A stretch of 64,000 bases of DNA from Photorhabdus cinerea (GTDB taxonomy: Bacteria > Pseudomonadota > Gammaproteobacteria > Enterobacterales > Enterobacteriaceae): NCBI RefSeq assembly GCF_011189575.1, contig NZ_PUJW01000017.1:42463-106462 (forward strand), written 5' to 3'. Positions 9,335-18,796 of the stretch are shown piece after piece. A model generated the notes under the pieces. It was not told where the DNA came from. It saw only the letters and a program-made list of their open reading frames with translations, and made no database searches. Made by a program: the position numbers and the translations under genes. Each line of letters begins with the position of its first letter. Positions within the stretch are counted from its first letter, which is position 1.

Positions 9335-9460
9335 ATTTTACCATAGTTGGTGGAAGTTAGCTTTAATAGGTTGTATGAAAAATGCAAGCATTTATCTTTG
9401 AGTTTTAAATTGGCAGTAATATTGAATTTATATATATGTTCACTTATTTGTGAATTTCTA

Positions 9461-9608
9461 GACCTCAACTGACAGTTTTATGTATATTTAACAGATGTTA
9501 GTTGAGGTCAAGATGAACAAGAAAGAAGAACAGGAAGTTAGACGAAAGCTTAAAATATTGGCTCATGCTGAAGAAGGTAATAACGTCAGTAGAACTTACC
9601 GTTATTGG
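9461..9608 (+). mobile_element. Left end of an insertion sequence (transposase N-terminus only)
   Basis: Starts with the terminal inverted repeat GACCTCAACTGACAGTT at 9461-9477, which pairs with 28468-28484 (16 of 17 bases). The transposase starts at 9513 (MNKKEEQEVRRKLKILAHAE) and reads into a helix-turn-helix of the IS481-like type, then ends at RYWGNP, where fibre sequence begins. The same junction occurs in the copy at 21312. Only about 32 transposase codons remain. Confidence 0.7.
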
Positions 9609-9621
9609 GGAAATCCCTGGA

Positions 9622-9647
9622 TACTTTTTACCGTGGGTTTAGCGGAA
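9622..9647 (+). other. Hin/Gin-type crossover-like site 2 (left half degenerate)
   Basis: Right half GGTTTAGCGGAA is identical to that of the expressed fibre site. The left half TACTTTTTACCG is poor, because the IS fragment joins here. Orientation as site 1. Probably inactive or weak. Confidence 0.4.
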
Positions 9648-9887
9648 ACGGTGGCATTGGCGAAAAGTGCCGTGCCGAGTAGTCGGAAAATTAATGGCAA
9701 GACGTTGAGTGGGGATGTTAGTTTAAGTGCCGAGAATGTAGGGGTGTATCCAAAATCAGGTGGTGTTGTAAACGGGAATGTGGATGCCACTGGATATATT
9801 TCCGGTAAGGGAGTGTATGAAGCATCCAGTATTCGGGTATATAGTTCGATAAATAAGCCGCCAACGGGAGAACTTGGCGCATATTAA
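9636..9887 (+). pseudogene. Tail-fibre fragment 2 fused to transposase remnant
   Basis: About 83 codons of fibre: GLAETVALAKSAVPSSRKING, then KTLSGDVSLSAENVGVYP (a phage fibre repeat), then the shared PKSGGVVNGNVDATGYISGKGVYEA and a stop after TGELGAY. The frame is continuous with the transposase stub upstream (ATG at 9513), so a chimeric 125-residue protein could be made, but it looks like a rearrangement scar. The variable tip domain is absent. Confidence 0.65.
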
Positions 9888-9933
9888 GCAGCGCCTCGTT
9901 GACTGGATAATGTATGCTTATTAAGTTGAATCA

Positions 9934-9978
9934 GTAGACATATCAACTGCTCCTGATATTGAGTGGCTAGAGCGACCA
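9934..9978 (+). pseudogene. Remnant of a tfa 3' end
   Basis: About 15 codons, VDISTAPDIEWLERP, match the conserved C-terminus of the Tfa proteins in this window (VDISQAPNIEWPEQP). It shows that fibre fragment 2 once had its own tfa gene. Confidence 0.55.
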
Positions 9979-10049
9979 ATAAATCAAATTTGTGGCTGTT
10001 CTAGATGAACTTAGTTATCTAGGATAAGCCCCGAGTCTGTACATTATTC

Positions 10050-10244
10050 TGTGTAATTGCCACCTGATTATAAGTGACCGTCCAGACTCACCGAACTAGT
10101 GAGAATACGGGAAAACTGATTAAGATCGGCTTCAGTTTTGAGGTCCTTAGCCAATTCGGCTGCGAGTGCCTTAATTTTCTTTTCGTCCATAATTCGCCTG
10201 TCTCCGTTGTCCGAAGAAATATATCAAAGACAGGCAATTACACA
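10050..10244 (-). mobile_element. MITE-like deletion derivative of an IS256-family element
   Basis: About 195 bp bounded by inverted 12-mers TGTGTAATTGCC and GGCAATTACACA. Inside, on the minus strand (10190 to 10068), lies a 40-codon transposase stub starting MDEKKIKALAAELAKDLK and continuing TEADLNQFSRILT, the N-terminus typical of IS256-family (Mutator-like) transposases. The catalytic part is gone, so it could only move in trans. Confidence 0.65.
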
Positions 10245-10269
10245 ATTTAAATTACAGGTTCATAGCTCA

Positions 10270-11058
10270 TTAATCCTTATTAAAGGGGAGTTTTCTTTCT
10301 ATTCGTTTATTAAAAATAAAGTCAATAATCTGATTTTTAACTCGATGTATTTCACGTAACACTTTATTGTTATAATTTTCTTTAGGCGTGATAACTCTAT
10401 GGACTCTTTCATTTTCTAAAGAACTTGGGAAATTATTATGACTCTTATTTAAAGTAAAATCCTGCATACATAGTGCTGGTATTAACTGACAGACAATGTA
10501 ATTTTTGTCTAAAATAAAATTATCAAATATTTCACAATCAACTGGTTCTCTTAATGGAGTGTTAGCTATTTTATTAAATAGAAAATTAGCTCCTTTATTT
10601 GTAATAATGTACCCACCAGCACCTAAATGTTCGTTCTTTAATCTAAAAATATTCTCATTTTTTTTAAGTTTTTTCACTGGAAAAACAGAGGTTTTTACTT
10701 TCTCATCTGCTCGTTCAATTTTTATAATATCAATGTTGTTATCTACCCAACTATAATCAGTTAGATATAATTCTGACTCCTTGGATAGATATATATCATC
10801 CTCAAAAATACCGGCTACAGGAATGTTCTCGTCAATAATTTTCTTCCACAAGGTAATATGACTTAAAAAACATCCTTTTTCTCCCATTGATAAATTTGGG
10901 TTGTCAAAAGTTATGCCTAATTCATTTGCAATATTGATTCTGCTCTTATCAATAGCATCAAAAAATTCAAATTCTATATTATTCCTTTCGAACTGTTCAG
11001 TTATATGTTCTCTTCTTTTTTCATTATTATTCAGTAAGCTAATTATAAAGTTTTTCAT
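10270..11058 (-). CDS. Glycosyltransferase family 25 (LPS modification)
   Basis: 262-residue GT25-type glycosyltransferase, the family that adds sugars to lipooligosaccharide. The start at 11058 gives MKNFIISLLNNNEKRREHI, the usual GT25 N-terminus; a longer frame upstream adds unrelated residues. GEKGCFLSHITLWKKI near residue 62 and FEDDIYL near residue 90 (the metal-binding EDD) are family hallmarks. It lies between the IS256-derived element and a broken glycosyltransferase, transcribed leftward. Target sugar unknown; I infer an outer-core or O-antigen role from the neighbours. Confidence 0.85.
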   Translation of the reverse strand: MKNFIISLLNNNEKRREHITEQFERNNIEFEFFDAIDKSRINIANELGITFDNPNLSMGEKGCFLSHITLWKKIIDENIPVAGIFEDDIYLSKESELYLTDYSWVDNNIDIIKIERADEKVKTSVFPVKKLKKNENIFRLKNEHLGAGGYIITNKGANFLFNKIANTPLREPVDCEIFDNFILDKNYIVCQLIPALCMQDFTLNKSHNNFPSSLENERVHRVITPKENYNNKVLREIHRVKNQIIDFIFNKRIERKLPFNKD

Positions 11059-11139
11059 AGTGTCTTCCAGTGTTTTATAGCGAACATTAAGAGGATAATT
11101 ATGGCTATTAATCCAACAATTACAACCCATTCTCCACAC

Positions 11140-11304
11140 TTACGCTTTTAGTTTAGGTGGGGGAGGTAGACAACCGGATGGGATATTGCTTGCAATATTC
11201 CTGCTGGCTCCCTTGTCAACTCCGCCATATTTAACTATATTCATTACATATGTGGTATGACCATCTCCATTCCCTGTATGGAAATTTTTTATCATAATAT
11301 TCAT
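11140..11304 (-). pseudogene. N-terminal fragment of a glycosyltransferase
   Basis: About 54 codons, MNIMIKNFHTGNGDGHTTYV, resembling the N-terminus of GT4-type glycosyltransferases (nucleotide-sugar enzymes often start KIMFKNFHTG-x-GGH). It ends early in a proline-rich tail (PPPPKLKA). It lies just upstream of the GT25 gene on the same strand and is probably a leftover of a replaced surface-sugar gene. Confidence 0.4.
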
Positions 11305-11391
11305 TGCCGATCTACCCTTATCTTTGTTATACATTAATTATCCAGCAACTAAAGTCAATACAGACCATTTGTATTTTTCGTAGTATAAAGT

Positions 11392-12942
11392 TCATTTGGG
11401 AATTTTATCTTCCGGTAATGAGCTATATTTCATGGTCTTATTACTAAAGTTCAGAACATCATCTTGATTTTCACATATTTCATTAGACAGCATTTTACAA
11501 TTTCTAGATATTGTAGGCTCCTCAATTCCTGTCCATTCAGAAAATAGAGTTAAGAAGCTCATTGAATTTCGTTGAGTGTTAATAATTTGCCGTGATGTAT
11601 CATCGTAAGATGTAATGAACATTGGAACCTGATAATTTTGCTTATATTTATCATTATGAGCAAGCTTCATCTTCTTAGTATCTTTTTCAAAGAAAGAAAC
11701 TCCATGATCAGCAAAATACATCAAGGACCAATTCTTCTCATTTTTCTGTACTTCATCAGTAATTATTGACAACAAGTCATCAGTGTTTTTAATACTCTGT
11801 ATATAACAAGAAACCTGCTCCGATTTGAAAAATACTTTGTATTCATAATTTGTTCTGATACAAGCTGGGGAATGTGATCCCATCAAATGGATAACAATTA
11901 GCTTTTTCTCTTTCTTATCTTCTAAGGCTTTTTTCACAATTGGTATTATATTTGTATCAGGAATATTTCTATTGAGACCAGAACTGGATTCACCTTTTTT
12001 AATAAATAATGGAGAATCAGCCCTCGCTCCCATACTGGCAACCGGGGTATCAAATAACCCTATAGAACCTTGATTTGATATCCAGTAGGTATAAAAACCA
12101 GCTTTTTTTGCTAATGTAACAATATTATTGCTTAAAATATCTTTGCCATTTTTAACCATTGCTAGAGAGTTTGCCAATGATATCTGGGTTGATGGACCTG
12201 CTGAGATATAATTTGTAAAAAGTATCCCATTGGCAATGCTCATAAAAGGTGTATTGTGTATTGGGAACCCATATGCATTCATAAAGTCTCTACGTACACT
12301 TTCCCCAATAACAACAATGTAAGTACTATATTTTGGCTTTGCTGATACTGTTCCCCATGTATCCTGTTCACTTAATATTTCCTGCATTTTTCTATGTTCC
12401 CTTTTTACCCTTATAAAGTTGGTAGTAACATCTTTAACTACTCTAATTTCAGGAAGTCCAGAATCGAGGATAGTAAATTCTTTGCCTTGTATAAAGGTTT
12501 TTAAAGGGTGGTGTATTGTCGTGATTAATGCAAAGGAAAACAGAAAGATATTGATTTTTTTATATAAATTAATTCTCACTTTCAGAGATAACAAACAAAA
12601 TATTAGAATAAGAGTGCTAAAAAGATAATGTTCAACTGGAATAGAAGAGATAAATTCACTGGCTTCTTGCTCGTTTGTATAGAATAACGAAAGAATTGAA
12701 TTGAAGCTTGGTGATCCATATGTAAGCCCAATAGGGGCATAAATGAGAGTTACTATACCAAGAACGATAAGAAGAGCTCTATAAAATATAGTGACCTTGT
12801 TTAGCAATAGAAAAATGAAGAATATAGCAAGTACATACCCTATTTTTAAACGATAACCCAAAGCTATATGAGCTAAAAGGCAAAAGATAAAGAGTGCTGT
12901 AACTGGTAACTGCTTGATTAGATGGTTTTTCGTAATTTTCAT
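11392..12942 (-). CDS. Phosphoethanolamine transferase-like membrane sulfatase (EptA/CptA family)
   Basis: 516 residues. The first ~150 are hydrophobic (about five membrane segments); a periplasmic sulfatase-fold catalytic domain follows. Key motifs: VVIGESVRRDFMNAYGF near residue 212, the nucleophile region SAGPSTQISLANSLA near 245 (Thr), MGSHSPACIRTNY near 355 and MYFADHGVSFF near 415. The family transfers phosphoethanolamine to lipid A or core LPS. The first ~45-85 codons recur, broken, in front of other genes at 13445, 18502 and 26595. It is transcribed leftward and diverges from the methyltransferase module to its right. Confidence 0.88.
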   Translation of the reverse strand: MKITKNHLIKQLPVTALFIFCLLAHIALGYRLKIGYVLAIFFIFLLLNKVTIFYRALLIVLGIVTLIYAPIGLTYGSPSFNSILSLFYTNEQEASEFISSIPVEHYLFSTLILIFCLLSLKVRINLYKKINIFLFSFALITTIHHPLKTFIQGKEFTILDSGLPEIRVVKDVTTNFIRVKREHRKMQEILSEQDTWGTVSAKPKYSTYIVVIGESVRRDFMNAYGFPIHNTPFMSIANGILFTNYISAGPSTQISLANSLAMVKNGKDILSNNIVTLAKKAGFYTYWISNQGSIGLFDTPVASMGARADSPLFIKKGESSSGLNRNIPDTNIIPIVKKALEDKKEKKLIVIHLMGSHSPACIRTNYEYKVFFKSEQVSCYIQSIKNTDDLLSIITDEVQKNEKNWSLMYFADHGVSFFEKDTKKMKLAHNDKYKQNYQVPMFITSYDDTSRQIINTQRNSMSFLTLFSEWTGIEEPTISRNCKMLSNEICENQDDVLNFSNKTMKYSSLPEDKIPK

Positions 12943-13444
12943 ATTTATATATCAACAAGATATCATGTAGTAGTGGAAAGTAGTTTAACTTTCAAAAAAC
13001 AAGAAAAACTGAGATTCCATTTCTTCATTCAGCTAAATTTTTACCAATACTATACTTCTTATTTTTCGTCATGTGAATAAGAATAATCTGGTATCTTTTT
13101 AAACCTGAATACTTCTAATAATATAAAAGAGCTTCAATACACTGTTCTATTAACTGCTGAAAAGAAAATTAGGAGAGGATGAATTAATAAACGTTTTGTT
13201 TACTATACCATGTACTTTTATCATGTTTTTTCGTAACTAATACTTAATTACTAAGGGACATTTAAAACTTTCCTGTTTACATTACATTACCTTACTGAGA
13301 TATTAGACTGTTCTAAATGTTGTAACAAAAGGATACACCATATAGTACTAGTACTAAAAAGGAACTTGACCAGCTCTTAAATTTTTGTTTTTATAAAATC
13401 AAAATAATTTCTACTACTGTACGACTTCCTATTGATAATAATAT
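12943..13444. other. Divergent intergenic region, repeated upstream of other cargo genes
   Basis: About 500 bp without a gene. The right part (from about 13290) is clearly similar to 18340-18500: both contain TGAGATATTAGA followed by CATAGTACTA-type sequence. It probably carries the promoters of the divergent modules. I cannot point to a defined -10/-35 pair. Confidence 0.4.
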
Positions 13445-13675
13445 ATGAAAAAAATCCATATAATCAGTGCATTACTGCCAATTTCATTCTGTGTATTTTG
13501 CTTCTTAACTTATATAACTTTAGATTGTCATCATGTAGAAATAACTTATGCACTTACCACGTTCCCCGCCTTTTTATTGAGTTCTTATTTTATTTCTCCT
13601 ATGGGGCTGATGTATTTCTCTCTGAGCTTTAATTCTATCTTAATATCCTTCATATCGGGAATTATTCCGACATAA
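13445..13675 (+). pseudogene. 5' leader remnant of a phosphoethanolamine-transferase gene, copy A
   Basis: 76 codons (MKKIHIISALLPISFCVFCF) aligning with the membrane N-terminus of the 516-residue transferase at 11392-12942, with an internal deletion and the shared end PMGLMYFSLSFNSIL (PIGLTYGSPSFNSIL in the intact gene). The catalytic domain is absent; a methyltransferase gene follows 21 bp later. It may act as a translated leader for that gene. Confidence 0.65.
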
Positions 13676-13696
13676 ATCAACGTTAGGTGTAATCTA

Positions 13697-14392
13697 ATGA
13701 AAAATATTTCACGCTCTACTTTAAACGATATCATTGAATGGGATATTAGCAGTTGGTCTAAATGCTTGTGCTTTTGGCTTTCAAAAGGAAAAATTGACTT
13801 AGAAAATTCTAAGGTTTTAGAAATTGGCAGCCGAAATGGTGGATTATCATTATGGGCCGCACTCAATGGAGCGAAAGTAATTTGCTCAGATCTTGGCGGC
13901 CCAAATAAAAAAGCCTACCAAAAACACAAAAACCACAATCTTAGTGATTCCATTACATATAAAGATATCAATGCGCTAGACATACCATATGAAAATGAAT
14001 TAGATATTGTGCTTTCTAAATCAGTTATCGGAGGTATAGGACGTAATAATAATATTGAAAATCAGAAAATTGCCATATCAGAAGTATACAAATCCTTAAG
14101 AAAAGGAGGAGAATATTGGTTTACTGAAAATCTCTTGGCATCTCCTGCACATAAGATATTAAGATCTAAGTTCATCCAATGGGGAGATGAATGGAGGTAT
14201 GTAACAATAGACGATATGAATGAATTTTTACATCAATTCTCAAGTGTTGAATATATCACTACAGGATTTATTTCCTGTTTTGGAAGAACAGAAAAACAAA
14301 GAAAAATATTAAATTTTTTTGACCGATCTCTATTTTTAAAAATAGTTCCTAAAAAATGGAATTACATTATAATTGGCGTGGCCAAAAAATAG
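13697..14392 (+). CDS. Class I SAM-dependent methyltransferase, copy A
   Basis: 231 residues with the SAM-binding motif I VLEIGSRNGGLSLWAA near residue 40 and an acidic loop ICSDLGGPNKKAY near 63; LSKSVIGGIG near 105 and LRKGGEYWFTENL near 135 fit later motifs. It begins after an AGG ribosome-binding site, 21 bp behind the truncated transferase leader, and ends at a strong terminator. A second copy about 90% identical lies at 18797-19492. The context of sugar and phosphoethanolamine transferases suggests methylation of a surface glycan, which is inference. Confidence 0.8.
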   Translation: MKNISRSTLNDIIEWDISSWSKCLCFWLSKGKIDLENSKVLEIGSRNGGLSLWAALNGAKVICSDLGGPNKKAYQKHKNHNLSDSITYKDINALDIPYENELDIVLSKSVIGGIGRNNNIENQKIAISEVYKSLRKGGEYWFTENLLASPAHKILRSKFIQWGDEWRYVTIDDMNEFLHQFSSVEYITTGFISCFGRTEKQRKILNFFDRSLFLKIVPKKWNYIIIGVAKK

Positions 14393-14421
14393 AATTCTTT
14401 ACATATAAGCTCATAATCTGG

Positions 14422-14448
14422 AATGAGGGGAAATATCCCCTCATTTAT
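14422..14448 (+). terminator. Terminator after methyltransferase A
   Basis: AATGAGGGG, AAATAT loop, CCCCTCATT followed by TATTAG. The same hairpin occurs at 19522 and, inverted, at 26157, so it belongs to the repeated module. Confidence 0.75.
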
Positions 14449-14694
14449 TAGCATCTGGCACATGCTGTATAGTTTATGGTGAAAAAGGGAGATTACTACT
14501 GTATTATTGTAAATGATAATATTTGTTTACAGTTTAGTACTAATATCATCCCCTGTAAAGGCAAGAATAAAGTTCTCCACTCTTGAACATTCTATTTACT
14601 CTGTGAATTCATCATTGTAATTTTGTCATAAGAACTGCACCTTTATCAGTTGGATATTCCGCTTTCGGGGTGCAGTTCATATATGGCCCTGTTC

Positions 14695-15321
14695 TTATTT
14701 CGGCTGCTCCGGCCATTCAATATTGGGAGCTTGTGAAATGTCAACCCGGCTCAACATCACTCTGTATTTCTTCCATTCCAGCAGAGTGGCTTTTTCAGCT
14801 TCGGTGGCAATGTCTAAGTCAACGGTGTCTTGCAGTAATGCAACCGTTTCATTCGCATTCTGACTCAACGCGGTACGTTGTTGTTCTGCCTGTTCCATTT
14901 GACTGGCTTTTTGGGTTTTAATATCAGTTACCCATTTTTCACCATCCCATATATCAAAATCAGTGGCTGGTCGCTTGAAAGTCAATGTTTCTGGCAATTC
15001 ACCCAGTTCAGTGATTTCACATTTTTGACGGGTTTGCGTGTCATAAGCCATTTTTCCACGGTAGTCAGGCACAATTTCCCAACAGCGTTTATCTTCACTG
15101 CGGCGAACGGCTACACCATGGGATTTCGGGAGTTCTGGCGCCTCTGGATAGGCCCCGGCTGACACACTGACACCCAGCATGAGATATTCAACATCAGCGT
15201 TGGTAAATTCTCTTGTCATTTGATTAGTGTGATAAACCTTTATCCAGCCTGCTTGAGTGGCTAATCCATCTTTACCTAATATGGCTGTTTCCGGTTCTAA
15301 AGAATATTTTTGTTCTGTCAT
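14695..15321 (-). CDS. Tail-fibre assembly protein (Tfa family), cassette 3
   Basis: 208-residue Tfa protein, complete. N-terminus MTEQKYSLEPETAILGKDGL, central CWEIVPDYRGKMAYDT and FDIWDGEKWVTD, and the C-terminal block LEWKKYRVMLSRVDISQAP then NIEWPEQPK. Its ATG overlaps the fibre stop by one base (TAATG), so it is coupled to the fibre cassette upstream. A frameshifted copy lies at 25390-26017 and shorter remnants at 9934, 19797 and 27997. Confidence 0.88.
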   Translation of the reverse strand: MTEQKYSLEPETAILGKDGLATQAGWIKVYHTNQMTREFTNADVEYLMLGVSVSAGAYPEAPELPKSHGVAVRRSEDKRCWEIVPDYRGKMAYDTQTRQKCEITELGELPETLTFKRPATDFDIWDGEKWVTDIKTQKASQMEQAEQQRTALSQNANETVALLQDTVDLDIATEAEKATLLEWKKYRVMLSRVDISQAPNIEWPEQPK

Positions 15322-16379
15322 TATGCTGCTCTCACTATGTAATTAAATGCGACATTGCGGGGTCTATTTTCGTTAGCTGTTGGGACGACACGTGATGCGT
15401 CAAATGTAAACGATACAGAGCCGCCCCCAGCGCCCTGCGCACGCCCACCCGGTCGATATGTGTAACTGAATACACCAGATGCACCGCCACCGCTTTCTGT
15501 TGTTGGATTACCAAAATCGCCGGTAATATTACGAATTGCGTCCCCCTGCCATGACCCGCATACACGCCCTGAATCAACACCGCGCCCATCGTCCCAACCA
15601 CGGATAAATTCACCGCGTAAATCAGGTACTCTACCGGCAGGATAAGCTTCTGCTAACTTTGGGTATAAAGATTTATTAAACGTTTGACCATTGCACGTAA
15701 GGTAACCAGATGGGGAAGTGAGTTGCGGCCATGGAATGGGGGAGCCCACAGGGAAAGTATTAACAATACCGCCGCTTACATTCCCGTTGCTATTTAAAAA
15801 ATATGAGAATAGATCTCCAGTCGGAGTAATGTATATTTGTCCGACATCACTACCCGCAATGCCGATATTGACTCCTTTAGCCCAACCCCCTTCATCTCTA
15901 CAGCCAAATGGCCCCACATATGATCCGGTAGGAATAGTTGTAATTTTAGCAACAGAAGGAAATGCCCCCACATCCCCCGCATTCAAACTGACATCTTTAC
16001 TCAACGCCTTGCCATTAATCTTCCGACTACTCGGCACCGAATTATTAGCCTTTTGAACAACAATATCGCTCGTATAAACACATTCTCCCCCCAGTCTATC
16101 TCCATTATTATTTGAAAATTGTGCAAATAGTCGCCCACTAGAGTCAACCCAGATCTGTCCGTAGTCGCTATCACCAACGCTAACTCCTTTTGCATAATTG
16201 ACAGATGCTCCACCACGGAACGGGCCGTTATATCCCAGCGTTGGTATTTCATCAATTGATCTCAGCCTGGGATATGCCCCCACATCCCCCGCACTTAAAC
16301 TGATATCCCCACTCAACGCCTTACCGTTCACTTTCCGGCTGCTCGGCACCGCACCATCCGCCTTATTCACCGTTTCCAC
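15321..16379 (-). pseudogene. Silent tail-fibre C-terminal cassette 3 (tail-collar type)
   Basis: About 352 codons without an N-terminal particle-attachment domain; the frame enters through GLVETV in the crossover-like site. It carries two phage-fibre repeats (SSRKVNGKALSGDISLSAGD and a second near residue 117) and a C-terminal tail-collar domain (FPVGSPIPWPQLTSPSGYL, then CNGQTFNKSLYPKLAEAYP and VPDLRGEFIRGWDDGRGVD), ending NYIVRAA. It has its own tfa gene, making it the best-preserved silent cassette. It has the same orientation as the expressed fibre gene, so a single inversion with it is not possible. Confidence 0.75.
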
Positions 16380-16711
16380 TAAACCAATGTTTCTTGTAAT
16401 CCATTAATTCAACACCATTCTTGCCAAGGCAGCTTTTTAAAGCATTAAACGAAGCTAGATATGGTAAAAATCGAGTAGATTTACATGTCAACAAATAACC
16501 AAAATGAAGATTTAGCAAAAAATGCATTAACCATGAATAAATTACGAACAAGTTTTGGCTAATAAATTAGCGGGTTTGCATGGCTCATTTGCTCAAATCT
16601 TCAAGATCTAAATCGAGTTGGTAAGTATGATATAGAACTATTGTCTTTTTCCTAATTCGCTAAATTCCCCCCATGGGTTTTCACTTCACAGGATTAATGC
16701 TATTGAGACAA
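16368..16711 (-). repeat. Long inverted repeat, left copy (344 bp)
   Basis: Matches 22615-22958 in inverse orientation over about 344 bp without indels and with only a few mismatches (I see three). It contains crossover-like site 3 at its inner fibre end. The two copies bound a 5.9-kb segment with hicAB at one end and a HigBA-type pair at the other. Confidence 0.85.
16374..16399 (-). other. Hin/Gin-type crossover-like site 3
   Basis: On the minus strand: left half TTACAAGAAACA, spacer TT, right half GGTTTAGTGGAA. Part of the long inverted repeat, and identical to the site at 22927-22952 in opposite orientation. Confidence 0.55.
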
Positions 16712-16859
16712 ATGTTTTCTATAGCAATTGACCGCCTTTTTGAAAAAATGCACTTATTAGCCGAATCCGCCTGCTTGAATTCTACTTTTAACCTCCATAA
16801 AAAATGGGAGAATGACTATTCCAAGTAATACAATTTCCCTCTGGGGATTTTGCCCCCCA

Positions 16860-16916
16860 GAATTCCAAGCGTAAATCTGCTGTAATGCCATATTTTACAA
16901 CATCACGCATTAGCAA
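16860..16916 (-). pseudogene. Remnant of a baseplate hub gene
   Basis: On the minus strand 19 codons read LLMRDVVKYGITADLRLEF, matching LLMRDIAKYGITAGLRAEF in the baseplate hub gene at 33606-34547. No other part of that gene is recognisable here. It indicates that a second tail locus once stood here. Confidence 0.6.
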
Positions 16917-17012
16917 ATTCTCTTAGCCATTTTTTCGACATCGTTTACTTGAGATAAATAAATTTACTTTGTGTGTATGTGTGTGTATTGTGATATCGGG
17001 TTGGGAGGATAT

Positions 17013-17195
17013 ATGAAATCAACTGACCTGATAAAAGAGCTGACTGCTGCTGGGTGTGAACTTAGAAGGCATAACGGAGGTAGTCACCAAATTTGGTGGT
17101 CACCTATAACCGGAAAGACGTTCCCGGTCCCGCATCCCAAAAAAGATCTGCCTATTGGCACAGTCAAATCTATAAAGAAAATGGCGGGGATTTAA
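17013..17195 (+). CDS. hicA: HicA-type mRNA interferase toxin
   Basis: 60 residues with the HicA double-stranded-RNA-binding-like fold signature: STDLIKELTAAGCELRRHNGGSHQIW, with the catalytic His in GGSH, then PVPHPKKDLPIGTVKSIKK. I chose the ATG at 17013, preceded by GGGAGG; the longer frame adds a meaningless cysteine-rich extension. It lies 24 bp before hicB, the toxin-first order usual for this system, and just inside the left inverted repeat. Confidence 0.92.
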   Translation: MKSTDLIKELTAAGCELRRHNGGSHQIWWSPITGKTFPVPHPKKDLPIGTVKSIKKMAGI

Positions 17196-17219
17196 TCCCC
17201 GCCGACTTTGGAGGTCATC

Positions 17220-17648
17220 ATGTTTTTCTCAGTAGGTGTTGAGTTTCCGAAAGATGAAAACACCGCGTATGGCTTGGTTATTCCTGCGTTGTGTACCGAA
17301 GATTACGGTTGTTTCTCTGCTGCTGATAATAAAGAAGGCATTGCGCCAATGGCGCGTGAAGCTATCTTGTTAACAGTTGAATATATGGTCGCAAACAGTA
17401 GTGGTATTGAACAAATTCAGGACCCTGGCTATCTGGTCTATACAAAAAACACAGAATATCAATATATTGACAGTTGGTTTGTTATTGATGTTGATTTATC
17501 TGAATTTTCTGGAAAGCAACAGCGTATTAATATCTCATTACCCGATACGCTCATTCAGCGTATTGATAATCGAGTCAAAGAAAGCCCAACACAATATCGA
17601 GATAGAAGCCACTTTTTAGCTGAAGCAGCAAGACATGAACTTAGATAA
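17220..17648 (+). CDS. hicB: HicB-type antitoxin
   Basis: 142 residues. The N-terminal half is the HicB partial RNase-H-like domain (FFSVGVEFPKDENTAYGLVI, PALCTEDYGCFSAADN, IAPMAREAILL). The C-terminal INISLPDTLIQRIDNRVKE then SHFLAEAARHEL is a ribbon-helix-helix DNA-binding domain, so it should repress the hicAB promoter as well as bind HicA. ATG at 17220 after GGAGG. Confidence 0.92.
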   Translation: MFFSVGVEFPKDENTAYGLVIPALCTEDYGCFSAADNKEGIAPMAREAILLTVEYMVANSSGIEQIQDPGYLVYTKNTEYQYIDSWFVIDVDLSEFSGKQQRINISLPDTLIQRIDNRVKESPTQYRDRSHFLAEAARHELR

Positions 17649-18501
17649 CACTATGGTGCATGGATGCACCATAGCGCTAAAAAGCATTCAATTGATGCCG
17701 TATGGATGCAAAGTCCGAGTTATAAGCGCACTTTTTTATTAAGAAAACTCAAAAGACACCAACTGTTTCTCACATGGAAAGTAATTTAAACGTTTTCTAC
17801 GGAAATTTATCGACATCTTGTGTTCTTATAACTTTTCTAGTTGTCAGATGATATTTTTAGAGTACTCTTGGCCTAGCCAATTTTTGTCGTAAATCGTCTG
17901 TTACGAAATTTTCGAGAAGTCCATCAAAGTACCAAAAATATCCTAACATTTTTATTTTATTAACATTAAGTACAGGGTTTTAATCCAGATTGAGTTTAAT
18001 AAGATATAAAGATACCGCCATTTTTTCAGCATTTTTGTTTTACTCTATTACGTAGCCAGAATCTACTACTGGTGACCTATTTGTTCGGTAGATCACAGTC
18101 AAACCTTTCCAAGATTTCACTCTTGGACTAAAATCATCATGATGTATTAAATGCTCCACATGGAGAGCTAACGCTACACCTTAAAGTAATAATTTAATGT
18201 CATCAGGGTTTGAAATATCCAACTGATTCTTCCTTTTTAGTAAAGACTTTCAGGAATATTATCAGGCTCTTACGTAATTGATAGTGAAGTAGCTAATCGC
18301 TGGGTTACTAAAGAGTATTAAAGGTTTATCTATTTATAATATTCTGATTTACTGAGATATTAGATTACCCTAAATTTTGTAATAGAAGAATATACAACAT
18401 AGTACTAATGGAGAAGTTGACCAGATAAAAAATAAATTTCAGTTTATTTTAGATAATCAAACTAATTTCTACGATTGCATGATACCTTATTGATAATAAA
18501 T
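17649..18501. other. Gene-free stretch between hicB and the second cargo module
   Basis: About 850 bp, AT-rich, no supported gene. From about 18340 it matches the region upstream of the first methyltransferase module (13290 onward), so it probably contains that module's promoter. In the rest I see nothing I can name. Confidence 0.4.
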
Positions 18502-18786
18502 ATGAAAAAAAACCATATAATCAATATATTACTGGCTATTACACTCTGTATCTTTTGCCTTTTAATTCATATGATTTTGGGTTGTAGCTTAAAAATAGCA
18601 GCGTATGTGCTATTATCCACTTTCTTATTACTAAACGAGATTATAATGGAGATTCGTAAAGTTCTTATTTTATTTCTTGGTATCGTCACTCTCATTTACG
18701 CCCCTATAGGTCTGATGTATGGCTTTCAGGGATTTAGTTCTACCTATCCTCATATCGGGAATTGGCCCGAAATAAATCAACGTTAG
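18502..18786 (+). pseudogene. 5' leader remnant of a phosphoethanolamine-transferase gene, copy B
   Basis: 94 codons starting MKKNHIINILLAITLCIFCL; it aligns with the first ~85 residues of the intact transferase (LAHIALGYRLKIG, LLLNKV, LGIVTLIYAPIGLTYG), then diverges and stops. The catalytic domain is missing. Methyltransferase B starts 10 bp downstream. Confidence 0.65.
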
Positions 18787-18796
18787 GTGTAATATA

